A stretch of DNA of 64,000 nucleotides. Source: Ovis canadensis. Lineage: Eukaryota > Chordata > Mammalia > Artiodactyla > Bovidae. A model generated the notes under the pieces. It was not told the DNA's origin. It did not search any database and saw nothing but the letters and a program-made list of their open reading frames with translations. Below are positions 47,353-58,523 of the stretch, piece after piece. The first letter of the stretch is position 1. Each line of letters opens with the position of its first letter. The position numbers and the translations under genes are program-made. The stretch covers positions 211,915,501 to 211,979,500 of the forward strand of contig NC_091246.1 of NCBI RefSeq assembly GCF_042477335.2, read 5' to 3'.

Positions 47353-48050
47353 AGAAACTACACCACAACTTTGGAAAAGATTTTCATGCTTAATAAAACG
47401 GACAGCACTGCCTTAACGCCACCTGGTACGCAGTGGAACAGATCTCTTTTTTAGAAAAGTGATGTAGTCCTGAGGAACTTGTTGGATGAGCTGGATTGCA
47501 AAGAAAAGTGTGGTGGAGACGAGGGATTGAGCGTTGGAAGAATGGAGTTCCTCTTAGCATAACTAACTCCATGGTCATCTCATTTCCTTAATCTTCCTGG
47601 GTACCGTTCTTTAAGATAAATTGGGAAGAGTAATACTTTCCTTAAAGGGTAATTATTGCGTTCAAAGGAGCTCATTTATGTGTGAGCTAAAACTGGTACA
47701 GATGTTATCTGTTGATTTACCCCACCCCAGATATGCCAATTTCGATTGGCGATGGATACACACCTACCAAATCATGAGCTTAAAAGTGCTGAAATTTATT
47801 TTTCTGTAGTCAAAAGTTCGACCGGAAGCGCATTTTAGAAGGATGAATGTGAACATCCACCGTCATATCTGGGTCTGGGATGTGGCCTTTTGAGGGAATT
47901 TTGAGTGTTCTCCCTAAAAGGAAGATTCCACTACTACGTTTTCTCCAAGAATCCCTTCACTTTTTTTCCATCAAAGAGCTTTAGAGGGCAGATGCGATGC
48001 TGTGCTCAAGACTAAATTCTTAACAGGTCCTTTGGCCACCGCTGGAGCTC
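47353..48050. other. Repeat-free proximal upstream region of PARD3B
   Basis: About 700 bp without recognisable repeats between the last BovB and the CpG island. That absence is consistent with promoter-proximal regulatory sequence, but no specific element is visible. Confidence 0.5.
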
Positions 48051-48088
48051 AGTATCTGCGAACCTCCACGCCTAGAGGTGTTTTCAGT

Positions 48089-48097
48089 GGGCGGGGC
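48089..48097 (+). promoter_or_regulatory. GC box (Sp/KLF-type site)
   Basis: A perfect GGGCGGGGC lies at the upstream edge of the CpG island. It matches the consensus for Sp/KLF zinc-finger factors; function is inferred from motif and position only. Confidence 0.4.
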
Positions 48098-48564
48098 GAG
48101 AAGCACCTGCTCCCGGGCTCTCCTCGAATCTGGTTCCAATCCCTTGGTTTTAAGGGTGTAGCTCTGCAGTCTCTCAGCTATTCCCTGGAGTGTGCTTTAT
48201 GAGATCCGGTTTCAGTCCCCCGGTGGGGAGCTCTGAGGTCCCGTTACAATTCCCTAGAGATCCGTGCGTGTGCGGGAGGGACAGAGCCAGGGAGAGACCG
48301 AGGGAGGGGGAGCAGTCTCCGGTCTCCGGTTACCGCCCCGCACGGCCCCCGCACCGCGCCGCCGAGTGCACTGCGGACCCGGGGAGCGCCGCGGCCCCTT
48401 TAAGAGCCGGGCCCAGGCCGGCCCGGGGGCCGCGGGAGCCCAGAGCGCGGCGCGCGGCGGAGGAGTTGGGATCCGGCGCAAAAGTTTCCTCCCAACTCTG
48501 GCCCCGCGCGCTGCCGCTGCCGCCGCCCACTCCAGCCCGGGGCTTGGGGCCGACCCCGCCGCCG

Positions 48565-48587
48565 CCAGGGCCAGGGCCAGGGCCAGG
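48565..48587 (+). repeat. (CCAGGG)n hexamer repeat in PARD3B 5' region
   Basis: About 3.8 perfect copies of a 6-bp unit inside the CpG island. With the G runs at 48539-48549 it makes the sense strand rich in GGG tracts, so quadruplex formation is conceivable. Confidence 0.85.
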
Positions 48588-48606
48588 CCGGCAGTTTCGC
48601 TTTGGC

Positions 48607-48614
48607 GGGCGGGG
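48607..48614 (+). promoter_or_regulatory. GC box in the 5' leader region
   Basis: GGGCGGGG within a GGCGGGCGGGG run, 323 bases upstream of the ATG. It is a candidate core-promoter element if transcription starts just downstream. Confidence 0.35.
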
Positions 48615-48636
48615 AGCAGCCGCCAGGGCCGGGCCT

Positions 48637-48666
48637 GAGCCGGAGCCGGAGCCGGAGCAGGAGCGG
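48637..48666 (+). repeat. (GAGCCG)n hexamer repeat in PARD3B 5' region
   Basis: About five copies of a 6-bp unit, the last ones degenerate (GAGCAG, GAGCGG). It lies between the ATG and the other hexamer repeat and is likely length-variable. Confidence 0.8.
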
Positions 48667-48807
48667 GAGGAGCAGCCCGGCCCCCGGCTTCTCCGGCCCC
48701 CGGCCACCTGGGAGGTAGCCCTCCCCGCTGCCGCCTGCTCTCAGATCGATTCCCGCCCGCCGGCGGCCGCCTGCCCCGGGCGGAGGGGCGTTGCTGCGAG
48801 CCCCTGA

Positions 48808-49335
<528 letters not shown>

Positions 49336-49371
49336 TGAACGGCAACATCTGGTGCCCCGGTCCAAGCCCAG

Positions 49372-49446
49372 GGCCTCAAAATCTGCTTTTCAACAAGCTC
49401 CCAGGTGATTGCAGTGGCCAGTGAAGTTTGGCAAGCACTGCTTGAG
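49372..49446 (+). repeat. MER20-like DNA transposon fragment
   Basis: AATCTGCTTTTCAACAAGC then TCCCAGGTGATTGCAGTGG match the 3' half of MER20 (hAT-Charlie). Confidence 0.7.
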
Positions 49447-49734
49447 AAGTTGTTGGAGCGAACAGACCTCAGGGGAGCACTTGTAGGTGTTGCTCACCTC
49501 AGATGTGATTTTTAACCAGCTAAGGCCCGTCCTACTTCTAATCCTTGGGTTAGAAAGTTGATTGGTATAAGTAACAGATACTCGGAAGTTACAACTAATG
49601 GGGCCCTTGGAATTTCAGCCTCTGGAGCTGGCCTCTCTCAATGACTCCAGCAGGAGGTCAGGTGGAAGGATGCGGCGTGCTGACAGCAACCAGTCTACAC
49701 TTTGCTATTTTTACTTTAACACCTCTCTTTCTAT

Positions 49735-49862
49735 CAGCATTTACTAAATGTGTGGGCAGTGTCAGGTCCGGGGTGACTGTCGAAATGATGACAAAGACTA
49801 TTCCCAGCTCTGTCCCTGAAGCCAGAAACAAGTGAAATCTAGGTAAGGTTCCGGAAGTGTTT
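49735..49862 (-). repeat. Possible L2 3' fragment (antisense)
   Basis: CATTTACTAAATGTGTGGGCAG and CCCAGCTCTGTCCCTGAAGC loosely follow antisense L2. Confidence 0.4.
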
Positions 49863-51364
49863 GTAAGTGTGTAAGGCATACTTAAATATTCAGAAGCCCT
49901 AGCTAGACTCTGGAACTCATACTGAGTGTTTGGGTAACATGCTGGGCCTGTTTCTTTTTTAAAGAAAAAAGTTTCAATGAAAACTTTAAATGAAGTCCTC
50001 CAGCGGCATCTTTTTCTTTTGAATCCTCCAAAGGGATATCTTGTTTGCCCCAAATCTTCCTCAAATAGGACAAATCATAAAGTTTTAATTTAGAGGCCAG
50101 TGGTTTTCTTAATGCTTTTCTTCGTGCTGTGAGAACTGTAGAAATAGTATGTTGGCTAGTTTCATGATGGAAAGATCTGGTTTCTTTTAATGTCATCTCG
50201 GTTATCCAAGGCATGAAAGCAATTGTTTTTTCTAAACGTATATAGCTGAGGCATTTAAGAAAATCTCTGCATCTCTGTGCCTCCACTTGGAATTATTATA
50301 CAGGAAAAAATTCCACTCTGGATAAATGCATGTGCATATTTCCTGGAACAGTCAAGAGCTAAACATGAGTGTAGAGAATGCTCTGTTAATACATTAAATA
50401 TAATCTCTAAAGCTGGATTTTTACTAATGGAATTGAGGCAGAGAAGAACAGTAATCAAAGTAGCCTATATAAGTATCTACCTAATGGTTTTTTTCCTTTG
50501 TTACAATAGCACATGCTGTTTATATTGTGTAATTCAGTTAAAAATGAAAAGTGACACAAGTTGTCCTTAAAATCCTATTTCCCTAACTTCTGAAAGTAGT
50601 CTAAGGTTAAACCTAACCATGCTATTCTAGACAAATTATTAAAGCAAATTTCACTGAGAGGTTGTTTTATAGAGATGATAAACTTATTTTTATTTTTTTA
50701 AACATTGTGAAAAATAATTTAATTCGAAAACCTCGAATATTTAGAAATTTGATACATGGAGCTGTCCAAGTAATAAAAGTAAGCTCTAAGCTTATAAATA
50801 GCACACAGGGAATTAACTATAGGATATTTAATGCATTATAATTTGATCTTAAAAGGTGTTAAAAAACTATCAATATTCTGTACTGAAAGCATAATTTATA
50901 ATATCACAGATCCCATAATGTAATTGTATTGATCAGTTTACCATTATTACCAGACATTACATTTTTCTGTGTTTACATTTATATATTAGTGAATGTGACA
51001 TTTAAAGGTCACCTGCAACTAATAAATTCTCCCTCCCTTCTTTGGCTTTTAAAATCTCAATTTAATAACTGGAGAGTGATATTTTTCCCTCCCAAAATAC
51101 TCCTCTCTCATAGTTTCGTTTTAAATAGCATTGTAATCATAACAAGGCTTTAACTAATATTAAATTATATTCCTAATGGAACTAAAATGTCATGAAATAC
51201 TCCGATAAAGTCCATGCTTTTATCCATTGAATTTAGAAAATGATGGGAAAAGACCAGAAATATAAAAATTCAATTTCAAAAACAACTTGGCATAAATTCA
51301 ATTTCTTTAAATTAGTGAAAGGTTTAAACGGTTTGTTTCTCTGGACAGTGAAGTTTTAAGCCCT

Positions 51365-51573
51365 TGTGTGTTACTCAGTTGGTCGTGTCCGACTCTTTGC
51401 AACCCAGCGGACTGTAGCCTGCAAGGCTCCTCTGTCCATGGCATATTCCAGGCAAGGATATTGAAGTGGGTTGCCATTTCTTCCTCTAGAGGCTCTTCCC
51501 CAACCTAGGGATCGAACCTGAATCTCCCGCATTGGCAAGTGGATTCTTTACTGTCTGAACCACCAGGGAATCA
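51365..51573 (-). repeat. Bov-tA SINE (antisense)
   Basis: TTACTCAGTTGGTCGTGTCC to GAACCACCAGGGAATCAC; full length. Confidence 0.94.
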
Positions 51574-51654
51574 CAAACTTAATGAGGGCCGCAGAAGCTG
51601 CAAGCCGATGAGGATGGGCTTACTCAGTAGTAATAACACAACAGCCAAGAGGAA

Positions 51655-51840
51655 TTGTACTTACTTGGTGCAGGCACTGTTCTAGGTGCTTTACGTATAT
51701 GAAATGACTAAGTCCGTGAACGAGGTACTAATATCCCCATTTTACAGATGGGGGAAAAGCAGAGAAGTATGACTAATATGTGGTAGAATTGAGATTTGAA
51801 CCCAGGAACTGTGTTTCCAGGTCCTTACTCTCAGTCATTA
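51655..51840 (-). repeat. MIR SINE (antisense)
   Basis: GCAGGCACTGTTCTAGGTGC, TATCCCCATTTTACAGATGG and GATTTGAACCCAGGAACTG in antisense MIR order; well preserved. Confidence 0.88.
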
Positions 51841-51990
51841 ATATGGAGCCTAGTAAGTCACTATGCAGTGGAACTTATCATCTTATTTATTTCTTTACAG
51901 TTTGTTTAAAAAATCCATCTGTAAACTGCTACAATAACATATCAACCCAATGATAGCAATAGCTATTGTGTTTCTTGTAAAGGGAGGCTT

Positions 51991-52192
51991 GTGTATGTGC
52001 TGAGTCGTGTCCAACTCTTTGCGACCCCATAGTCTCTAGCCTGCCAGGCTCCTCCGTCCATGGGATTTCCCAGGCTAGAATACTGGAGTGAGTTGCCATT
52101 TCCTTCTCTTCCTGATGCAGGGATCAAACCTGGTCTCTTGTGTCTCCTCCATTGTCAGCAAATTCTTTACCCCTGAGCCACCCGGGAAGCCT
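51991..52192 (-). repeat. Bov-tA SINE (antisense)
   Basis: GTGCTGAGTCGTGTCCAAC to CTGAGCCACCCGGGAAGCC; the second antisense SINE within 500 bp. Confidence 0.94.
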
Positions 52193-52988
52193 TCAAAGCA
52201 TCCTCACAGTCCTTTAAATCCTATCTTTTAGAGTATAGGTCCAAATGTTACAGGTAGAAGTCTGATTTCTGTGAAAAATATTGCAGGATTTGCAAATCAA
52301 GTCTGAAGAATCTTCTTCAGTCCAATTACAAATGGAAAAATTGGGCATGATCTCTGAGATACCTGGGTCAAGAGGTAAGGAGGTAAAGAAACATGTTAAG
52401 TGGGAACATGAATGTAAATGAAGCCTGTTTCTTCCGGAGCGCTGAATAATTTAGATGGGAGAAAGGCAGATTTCAAGATTGAAGAGAGAGTTGGGGTTTC
52501 TACAGTTTGAAGGGTACATGAAGCCCAAGGAGGACAGTCTGGGTTTTGTGAGCAGAAGCAGAGCACTGGCCACCTCCAACTGAGAAGAAACAAAGGAAGC
52601 TGGTATTTGTGGAATGTGAGAAGCCAGCTGAATCAGCATCAGATAAGGCCAGAAGTAGGTGAGATACTGAAGAAACTGAGGGAGCTTTGGGGAAAGCTTT
52701 AATTATGTTCTGAATTCTCTCAGACTTTGAGGTTCCTGTGGCCTCCCTGATCCCTGTCCTTTGATAACCTCTACTAGGGAGGTGAATTGACCAAGGGGCA
52801 AGACTTGAGGGATTGCTTGTCTTTTGGATCCTGGTAGTTTATCATCATTTCAGGCTCTAAATCCAGTTCAGTTAAGTAGTTAGTGGAAAGGGGACTACTC
52901 TTCAGTAGTCAAGGTGGGGATCATTGAGTAATTAGTTAATTAATCATCAAAATTACGCGTCACAGGTGAATGGCTAAACCATATCCTG
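52193..52988. other. Intron 1, nothing recognised
   Basis: No exon-like or repeat-like sequence identified. Confidence 0.45.
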
Positions 52989-53154
52989 CAGGGCTCTCAA
53001 CTTGGTTGATCATTAGTTACCTCTAATTTTAACATTTTAAATAATACATGTTTCAGTCCTTTTCTTCCATGGATTTGGAGTGAAACCTGGGCATCGGTAT
53101 TAAAAAAAGATACTTCAGATGATACAAATGCCCAGTTAGAATTGAGAATCACTA
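52989..53154 (+). repeat. hAT-Charlie non-autonomous DNA transposon (MER5/MER20 type)
   Basis: Starts CAGGGCTCTCAACTTGG and ends AATTGAGAATCACTA, complementary-looking hAT termini, with CCTGGGCATCGGTATT inside. Confidence 0.72.
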
Positions 53155-53157
53155 ATC

Positions 53158-53182
53158 TGCTACTACTACTACTACTACTAAT
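53158..53182. repeat. (TAC)n trinucleotide repeat
   Basis: About seven TAC/CTA units directly after the DNA transposon. Confidence 0.9.
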
Positions 53183-53452
53183 CTTTTGGTATCACTGAAC
53201 TAATTTGATTTTTAAACTCATTTGACAGCAGATAATATGTCTTAGACACCTACGGACCAACTTGTTATCAGTAACTGTCTTTCTGCTCCTACCTTAAGTG
53301 CATTCTCCCAGCAGGTGTTCAAATGACTTATTAAATTGAACATTGATTTTTATATATAAGTAAATAAGGGGAAGTACTTGTGTTATGCCCAAGTCGCAAA
53401 ATCTCCCAATGACCACCAGGGAGCCGATATCCGATGCAAAAGCAAGAGAGTT

Positions 53453-53458
53453 TTTATT
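53453..53458 (-). terminator. Polyadenylation signal of the solo LTR
   Basis: AATAAA on the minus strand about 80 bases after the TATA box, placing R between them. It lies antisense to PARD3B and so should not end the PARD3B transcript. Confidence 0.65.
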
Positions 53459-53535
53459 ACCAAGCTCGCGCTGGGGCTCCCACCAATGCCGACACAGCAG
53501 CTATAGGGAGGAGCCCCGAGTTCTGGGTTACATTG

Positions 53536-53544
53536 CTTATATAG
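53536..53544 (-). promoter_or_regulatory. TATA box of the solo LTR
   Basis: CTATATAAG on the minus strand, upstream of the AATAAA in the same orientation at a distance typical of LTRs. Confidence 0.65.
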
Positions 53545-53659
53545 GGTATTCTCGCGCGAGAAATTTGAAAAACAGGAGTTTCCTGGTTGGGAGACGTCTA
53601 ACTGGTTACCTTCTGTGGAAGGGTTAGGTGTTGGTTTCTGATCGGTTTTTATTTTCCCG

Positions 53660-53733
53660 GGCTGGCCCCGGGTTCTGATTGGTTCCGATTGGTTCCCATT
53701 TCCCTGGCTGGCCACGGGTTCTGATTGGTTCCC
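53660..53733 (-). promoter_or_regulatory. Repeated CCAAT-box module in LTR U3
   Basis: Two 27-bp units (53660-53686 and 53706-53732), spaced 46 bp, share GGCTGGCC and GGGTTCTGATTGGTTCC with one mismatch. They read as a duplicated enhancer/promoter element of the retroviral LTR. NF-Y binding is inferred from the CCAAT motif. Confidence 0.65.
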
Positions 53734-53925
53734 ATTACCTAGGTAGACCACGTTAAGTCAGGAGATTTTGATCTGGGGTCCGATTGGCTCGAGGGTGGTG
53801 GGGTGAGGTCAGGGGATTTCCAAAGCCTCTTGGATTTTCAAAGGCTCTTTTCCTGGAACCTTACAAAATGGAGTTTTTCTGTCGACAAAGTGGAGTAGCT
53901 TAGGTCCTTCACTTGTTCAGTAACA

Positions 53926-55234
53926 AAAGTATAAATTAGAGTGTACAGTGTGTGCATGTGTGTGAGTTCAGGAGTCGAATAGTATGAACACTGAGTTTAT
54001 GGGGTAGTGGGTATGATAGAATTTTTAGGAAGATTTGCAGATCTATGTTTATGAGGATAGTGTTGTTGTTGTTTTTAAAGAAGCATCTGATTGACTTTCA
54101 AAATGAATCTCTTCTGTATTCAGATATTTGGAATAATTTGTTGGTTTTGTAAGTTGAGGTCAGCTTCCCCAGATTGGAATTAGTTAAGAGCAATGGACTC
54201 TCCTGGTTGACTGTGAGATCAGTTTTAGAATTTGTACAATGACAAGAATTAGGTTTGATATTATGTGTGACTAGCCTGGAAGAAAAAATTAGAACTCTTA
54301 AATTCCTGAATTTTTCAGCTTTTGATGTCTTGTTTCCAGATGATAAGTTTCCTTTATACATAAGCTAGGACCACACTGAATTCCCCAAATGCTTTTCAGT
54401 TTATTGGGCAGTGACTAACTTGAGTGCTTTATTTCCTATTCAGTTCTTTCCTCTCCCAATGTGTGAACTAGATGCTCTTTCCAGCATGTAGACAGGACTG
54501 ACTCACCATCAGCAAGGCGCATGCTTCTAACTTGGTTTTGGTTCTGTTGCTTGACTTGCATTGAGCAGCCTCTAAGTTTGCAAACACAGGGCTCGTGGGG
54601 TCTGCTATGACCCACAGAAATGTTTTTTAAGTTTTGCTCAGTGTTATATTTTGAATTTTGCCATGTTTAAATAATATTGAGATTTCATGCAAAACTCCAG
54701 ATTTCTATCTTTTAGGGAAAATAGAATCAGAAGCTCTGAGACTACTGGGCTTTACTTTCCCACATGGCAGCTTTCAGTTGGAGCTGAGGTTAGACACCTC
54801 TTTAGAAGGACTCATTATCCTCTAGTCCCCATTATTACCATCCCAATAGATGAGTGTAAGTTGTTGTTTTCCAGTGAGAGTGCTCTTAACAAGATTATCA
54901 GGATGTGACAGCTAAGAGCCATGGTTACTTTCCAGTCCTTATTTTTTGATATCTCACCTTTTAAAACTCTACCCAGAATTTCTAAACATGTCTCTGTCTT
55001 CTGTGTCTTTGCAGGGGCATCCAATACGGTTTCCCTTGTGTGCTGGTGCCTCGGGGTTCTGTGCTTTATTTCAGTTGGATCTCATCCATTCCATGGCTTC
55101 AGCTTCCCTCAGGCACACACCTCTAGTCTTGAACCTGCTGTCGACCTCAATATCCAGCAGCTTCTGGACTTCACCGCCTTGATGTCCCATACATAGTTTA
55201 AGCCCGGCTTGTCCTCTGTCCTTCTGCATGTCTC
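53926..55234. other. Intron 1, nothing recognised
   Basis: No exon-like or classifiable repeat sequence identified. Confidence 0.45.
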
Positions 55235-55245
55235 CATCCTCCTGT

Positions 55246-55450
55246 CCTGGTGGTTCAGATAGTAAAGAATCCACCTGCAGTGAGGGAGACCTGGGTTTGA
55301 TCCCTGGGTTGGGAAGATCTCCTGGGGGAGGAAATGGCAATCCACTCCAGGATTCTTGCCTGGAGAATCGCCACGGACAGAGGAGCCTGGTGAGCTATAG
55401 TTCATGAGGTTGCAAAGAGTTGGACTCAGATGAGAGACTAAACACATACA
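55246..55450 (+). repeat. Bov-tA SINE
   Basis: Bounded by a perfect 11-bp duplication CATCCTCCTGT at 55235-55245 and 55451-55461. Confidence 0.97.
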
Positions 55451-55706
55451 CATCCTCCTGTAGACTCTTTCTTCATTTCTGGTACCATCATTCACCTGGT
55501 TGTCTGATTCAGAAACCGGAAATCCTTTGTTCCTTGATGACCTCTCATCCTCCATATTCTGTTACTTGTCTGGTTGGTCAGAAAAGTCCTTTGATGCTTC
55601 CATGTGGTATTTCTTAGATCTGCTTCCTCCTTTCTGCCCCACACCAGTCCTTTCTCATTCCTACTGTGGGAAACTGCAGCAGACCCGTAATTGGCCTTTC
55701 TGCCAC

Positions 55707-56067
55707 TCAGTTCAGTTCAGTCACTCAGTCATGTCCAGCTCTTTGCAACCCCATGAACCGAAGCATGCCAGGCCTCCCTGTCCATCGCCAACTCCTGGAG
55801 TCCACCCAAACCTGTGTTCATTGAGTTGGTGATTCCATCCAACCATCTCATCCTCTGTTGTCCCCTTCTCCTCCTGCCCTCAATCCTTCCCAGCATCAGG
55901 GTCTTTTCAAATGAGTCAGTTCGCATCAGGTGGCCAAAGTATTGGAGTTTCAGCCTCAACATCAGTCCTTCCAATGAACACCCAGGTCTGATCTTCTTTA
56001 GGATGGACTGGTTGGATCTCCTTGCCGTCCAAGGGACTCTCCAGAGTCTTCTCCAACACCACAGTTA
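55707..56067 (-). repeat. BovB LINE 3' end (antisense)
   Basis: CAGTTCAGTTCAGTCACTCAG terminus through the YFGHLMR and ARRSNQS coding region; a few bases missing near 55920 break the frame. Antisense to PARD3B. Confidence 0.94.
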
Positions 56068-56074
56068 GCTCCCA

Positions 56075-56915
56075 ATTCTTTCAAACTGGTCTGCATTGAG
56101 GACCTTACAGCTGTAGATCTGATCCTGTCTGGAGTATTGCTGGGATATGTAAATGGCTCTTCACTGCTATTATGTGAAAACCCACTTTGCTTCCGGGTCC
56201 AATATCTTCTCTATTCCTTTATACCCTTTAAATTCACACATGTGACGTAAAACTTTCACATTTTCCCCCACCCCAAGTGAATCTTGCTCATCTTTTGGGA
56301 TGAAACTTCAACTGCCTCTTCTCTAGGAATTCCCTTCCTCCTTTTTCCCTCACCGTCACTTAGGGGCTTCATACTTGTGTTCCTGTAACTCGCTGTGCAG
56401 TGTTTTCATGTTGAAAACCATATCTTACATTATACTGTCTACTCATCAGGGTCTTCTAACTTAACAGGCAAGCCCCCAAAAGACAGTGGTTTATCGCTTT
56501 CTCAGGGGGAGATGGGGTCTATGACCCATGCAGCCACCTACTGCTGTTCGTTTTGCTTTTGGGTTTTCTGCAGATTCCCTGCCCTGTGCCAGCTGGTGAG
56601 CAAGGAGAGTGTGGTGGATGCCACAGAAGCCTGGGGGCTTGGCCTGGAAGTGGCAGACATCACTTGTGCCAGCATTCCACTGGTCACACTGGCCGTGCAG
56701 TGGGCCATGCAGTCTAGATGCAGTGGGCTGGGGAAAGAAGTCCACGTGAATGTAGGAGAGGAACTGGCCGGGCTTGACCACAGAGTGCAACCATTCTGTC
56801 TCCTCCACTCTACGTTGAACTGTTTAAGAACACAGAATGAGTCTTATTTATTCTCCTATCCCTGTTTTTAGCACAGTACCAGATATATAGTATGTATACC
56901 AGAAATGCTTGTTAA
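56075..56915 (+). repeat. Possible L2 LINE 3' region, interrupted
   Basis: GATGAAACTTCAACTGCCTC, AGGAATTCCCTTCCTCC and the far-right TTTTTAGCACAGTACCAG resemble L2. The middle (about 56460-56815) does not and is unclassified. Confidence 0.45.
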
Positions 56916-58214
56916 ATTGTATCACCTTTCACAATGCTTTCTTTCATAAAAATGAGAATGACCTCATATTCAACACTATGCTTTGTAAGAAATCTTTATA
57001 TGTGGTGTAGTTTTATAAAGAAGTCTAAATGCAACTTTTCTCTTGACTATCTTCAAATACCTCATCAAATCCACATGTGCTGTAGGCACTAGTTGAGTGG
57101 CCCATTATATCTGCCGCACTGATTGTCTTAAATAACAGCTTCAAATGTTGACAGGTTGACTCTCTTCGCAGATTCTCGAGGCTGAGTGCTCTGCAGTTCT
57201 GGATTTTTAGCAAAGGAACATCATAATGTTTTTGTTTCATGGAGATTTGTGCAATGCTGCCCTTTACATTTGAACAGTGTTTGATTTTCAGTGTCTTCTT
57301 TATTAATTTCATGTTGATTTAAGAAATGATTCTGGACTATCTCGAATTGGGTGGATCCTTTATTTTTGAATGGCACTGTAACTGCTCCTTGGGGCTGCCA
57401 AATTAGCTCTGTCTCCCATCTCGGGCTCTACCATTCTTTTGATTGCTGGACTCTTTCTCTGTGGATTGCAATGAGACAGAATTGCAGGATACCAAGAGAC
57501 AGGATGGTTTAAAAGGTTTCACTCTCAATTCAGTCTCTGTCAGATTCAGTACTAAGTATCATCCAGGTAAATACACCCTGTACTGCTCTTGTCCTTTACC
57601 TCAAGAAAGGATATATTAAACTGATCAGGTGGTCCTGGGCCCCAGAGGAGGAGCTGGTGGGGCCATTTGGGGATGGAGGCGGATAACAGAAGAGATGTCT
57701 GCAGCTCTCAGCTAAGCCACCATCAGCATGACTAGAGACCCACACTGGCAGGGGAAGTGATCAGACCCAATCTGCCAGCTTCACTTGAGACAGATATTAA
57801 GGGTATGTGGGGGAGCGCTGACAGTAGACTTCTGATACCTTTTTTAGGGAGATTTAGAGTGAGTCTTGCTACTATTCTTGATTTGCAGAGACATAAACTC
57901 TAGAAAGACTAACCACTAGGCAAAGATGGGTTTCTGACAAGGGATGTATAGACAGGGTTTGTACTCCTCCCTGTTTATAGATAGATGGCCTGTATTGGGA
58001 AAGAGGTGGAGAGAGAGTGGGGCACCTAATTTAAGAATGGTGGGTGAAACCTGCGTCTCTTAACGCCATCTACGTCACATGAAAAAGCATGTCGCATATT
58101 CAGGGAGACCTTAGTCTGACCCCCAGGTAGTGGGTGCTTTGCTACAGTTGCTTTTGATGATCTGACAATCCAAATGCCACTTCAGTTACTTCAGAGAAGA
58201 TTTATGAAGAGTGA
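56916..58214. other. Intron 1, nothing recognised
   Basis: No PARD3B exon or known repeat identified. Confidence 0.45.
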
Positions 58215-58345
58215 CATTGGGTCAAGCATTCTGGGGATATAGAATAAAATAAGACATGTTCCCTGTCCCCATCAGGCTAATAAACTAATATGGCAGAGAA
58301 AGGAATGCAGATAAGTGACATGGTGTAGTAGACGGGTTTGGCGTG
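58215..58345 (-). repeat. L2 LINE 3' fragment (antisense)
   Basis: CAAGCATTCTGGGGATATAG and ATGTTCCCTGTCCCCATCAGG match antisense L2. Confidence 0.6.
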
Positions 58346-58523
58346 GTAGATGGAAGAGAGGGGCCACCTTTGACCTGGAGCAGGGAGAGATGAGGAAGGC
58401 ATGCCAATTGCACCAGGAGTTACACGTGGGCAGGCTTTAGAAAGAATGGCCAACTGCTGGGCAGTAAGGGATGGGAGGGTGTTGGAAAGAGAGGGAGAGG
58501 CTGCCTGCCTCTGACTGAGGATT

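Larger units (their letters stand above)
53381..53925 (-). repeat. Solo endogenous retrovirus LTR, antisense to PARD3B
   Basis: On the minus strand the 545-bp unit starts TGTTACTG and ends GCATAACA, i.e. TG...CA with a 5-bp TGTTA/TAACA inverted end. In that orientation the parts occur in LTR order: four CCAAT boxes in U3 (ATTGG on + at 53678, 53688, 53724, 53783), a TATATAAG box at 53536-53544, a CpG-rich stretch and an AATAAA signal at 53453-53458, then a short U5. No gag, pol or env is next to it, so it is a solo LTR left by recombination between two LTRs. No clean target duplication is visible; AAGTA occurs near both ends (53372-53376, 53927-53931). Subfamily not named. Composition is far more GC/CpG-rich than the surrounding intron. 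Confidence 0.85.

Noticed and set aside
53381..53925. Complete provirus at the LTR
   Set aside because: No gag, pol or env coding remnant and no second LTR flank it on either side; only a solo LTR is supported.
56395..56871. 158-codon + strand frame in intron 1
   Set aside because: No recognisable domain, overlapped by a 105-codon antisense frame, and lying in probable L2 sequence.
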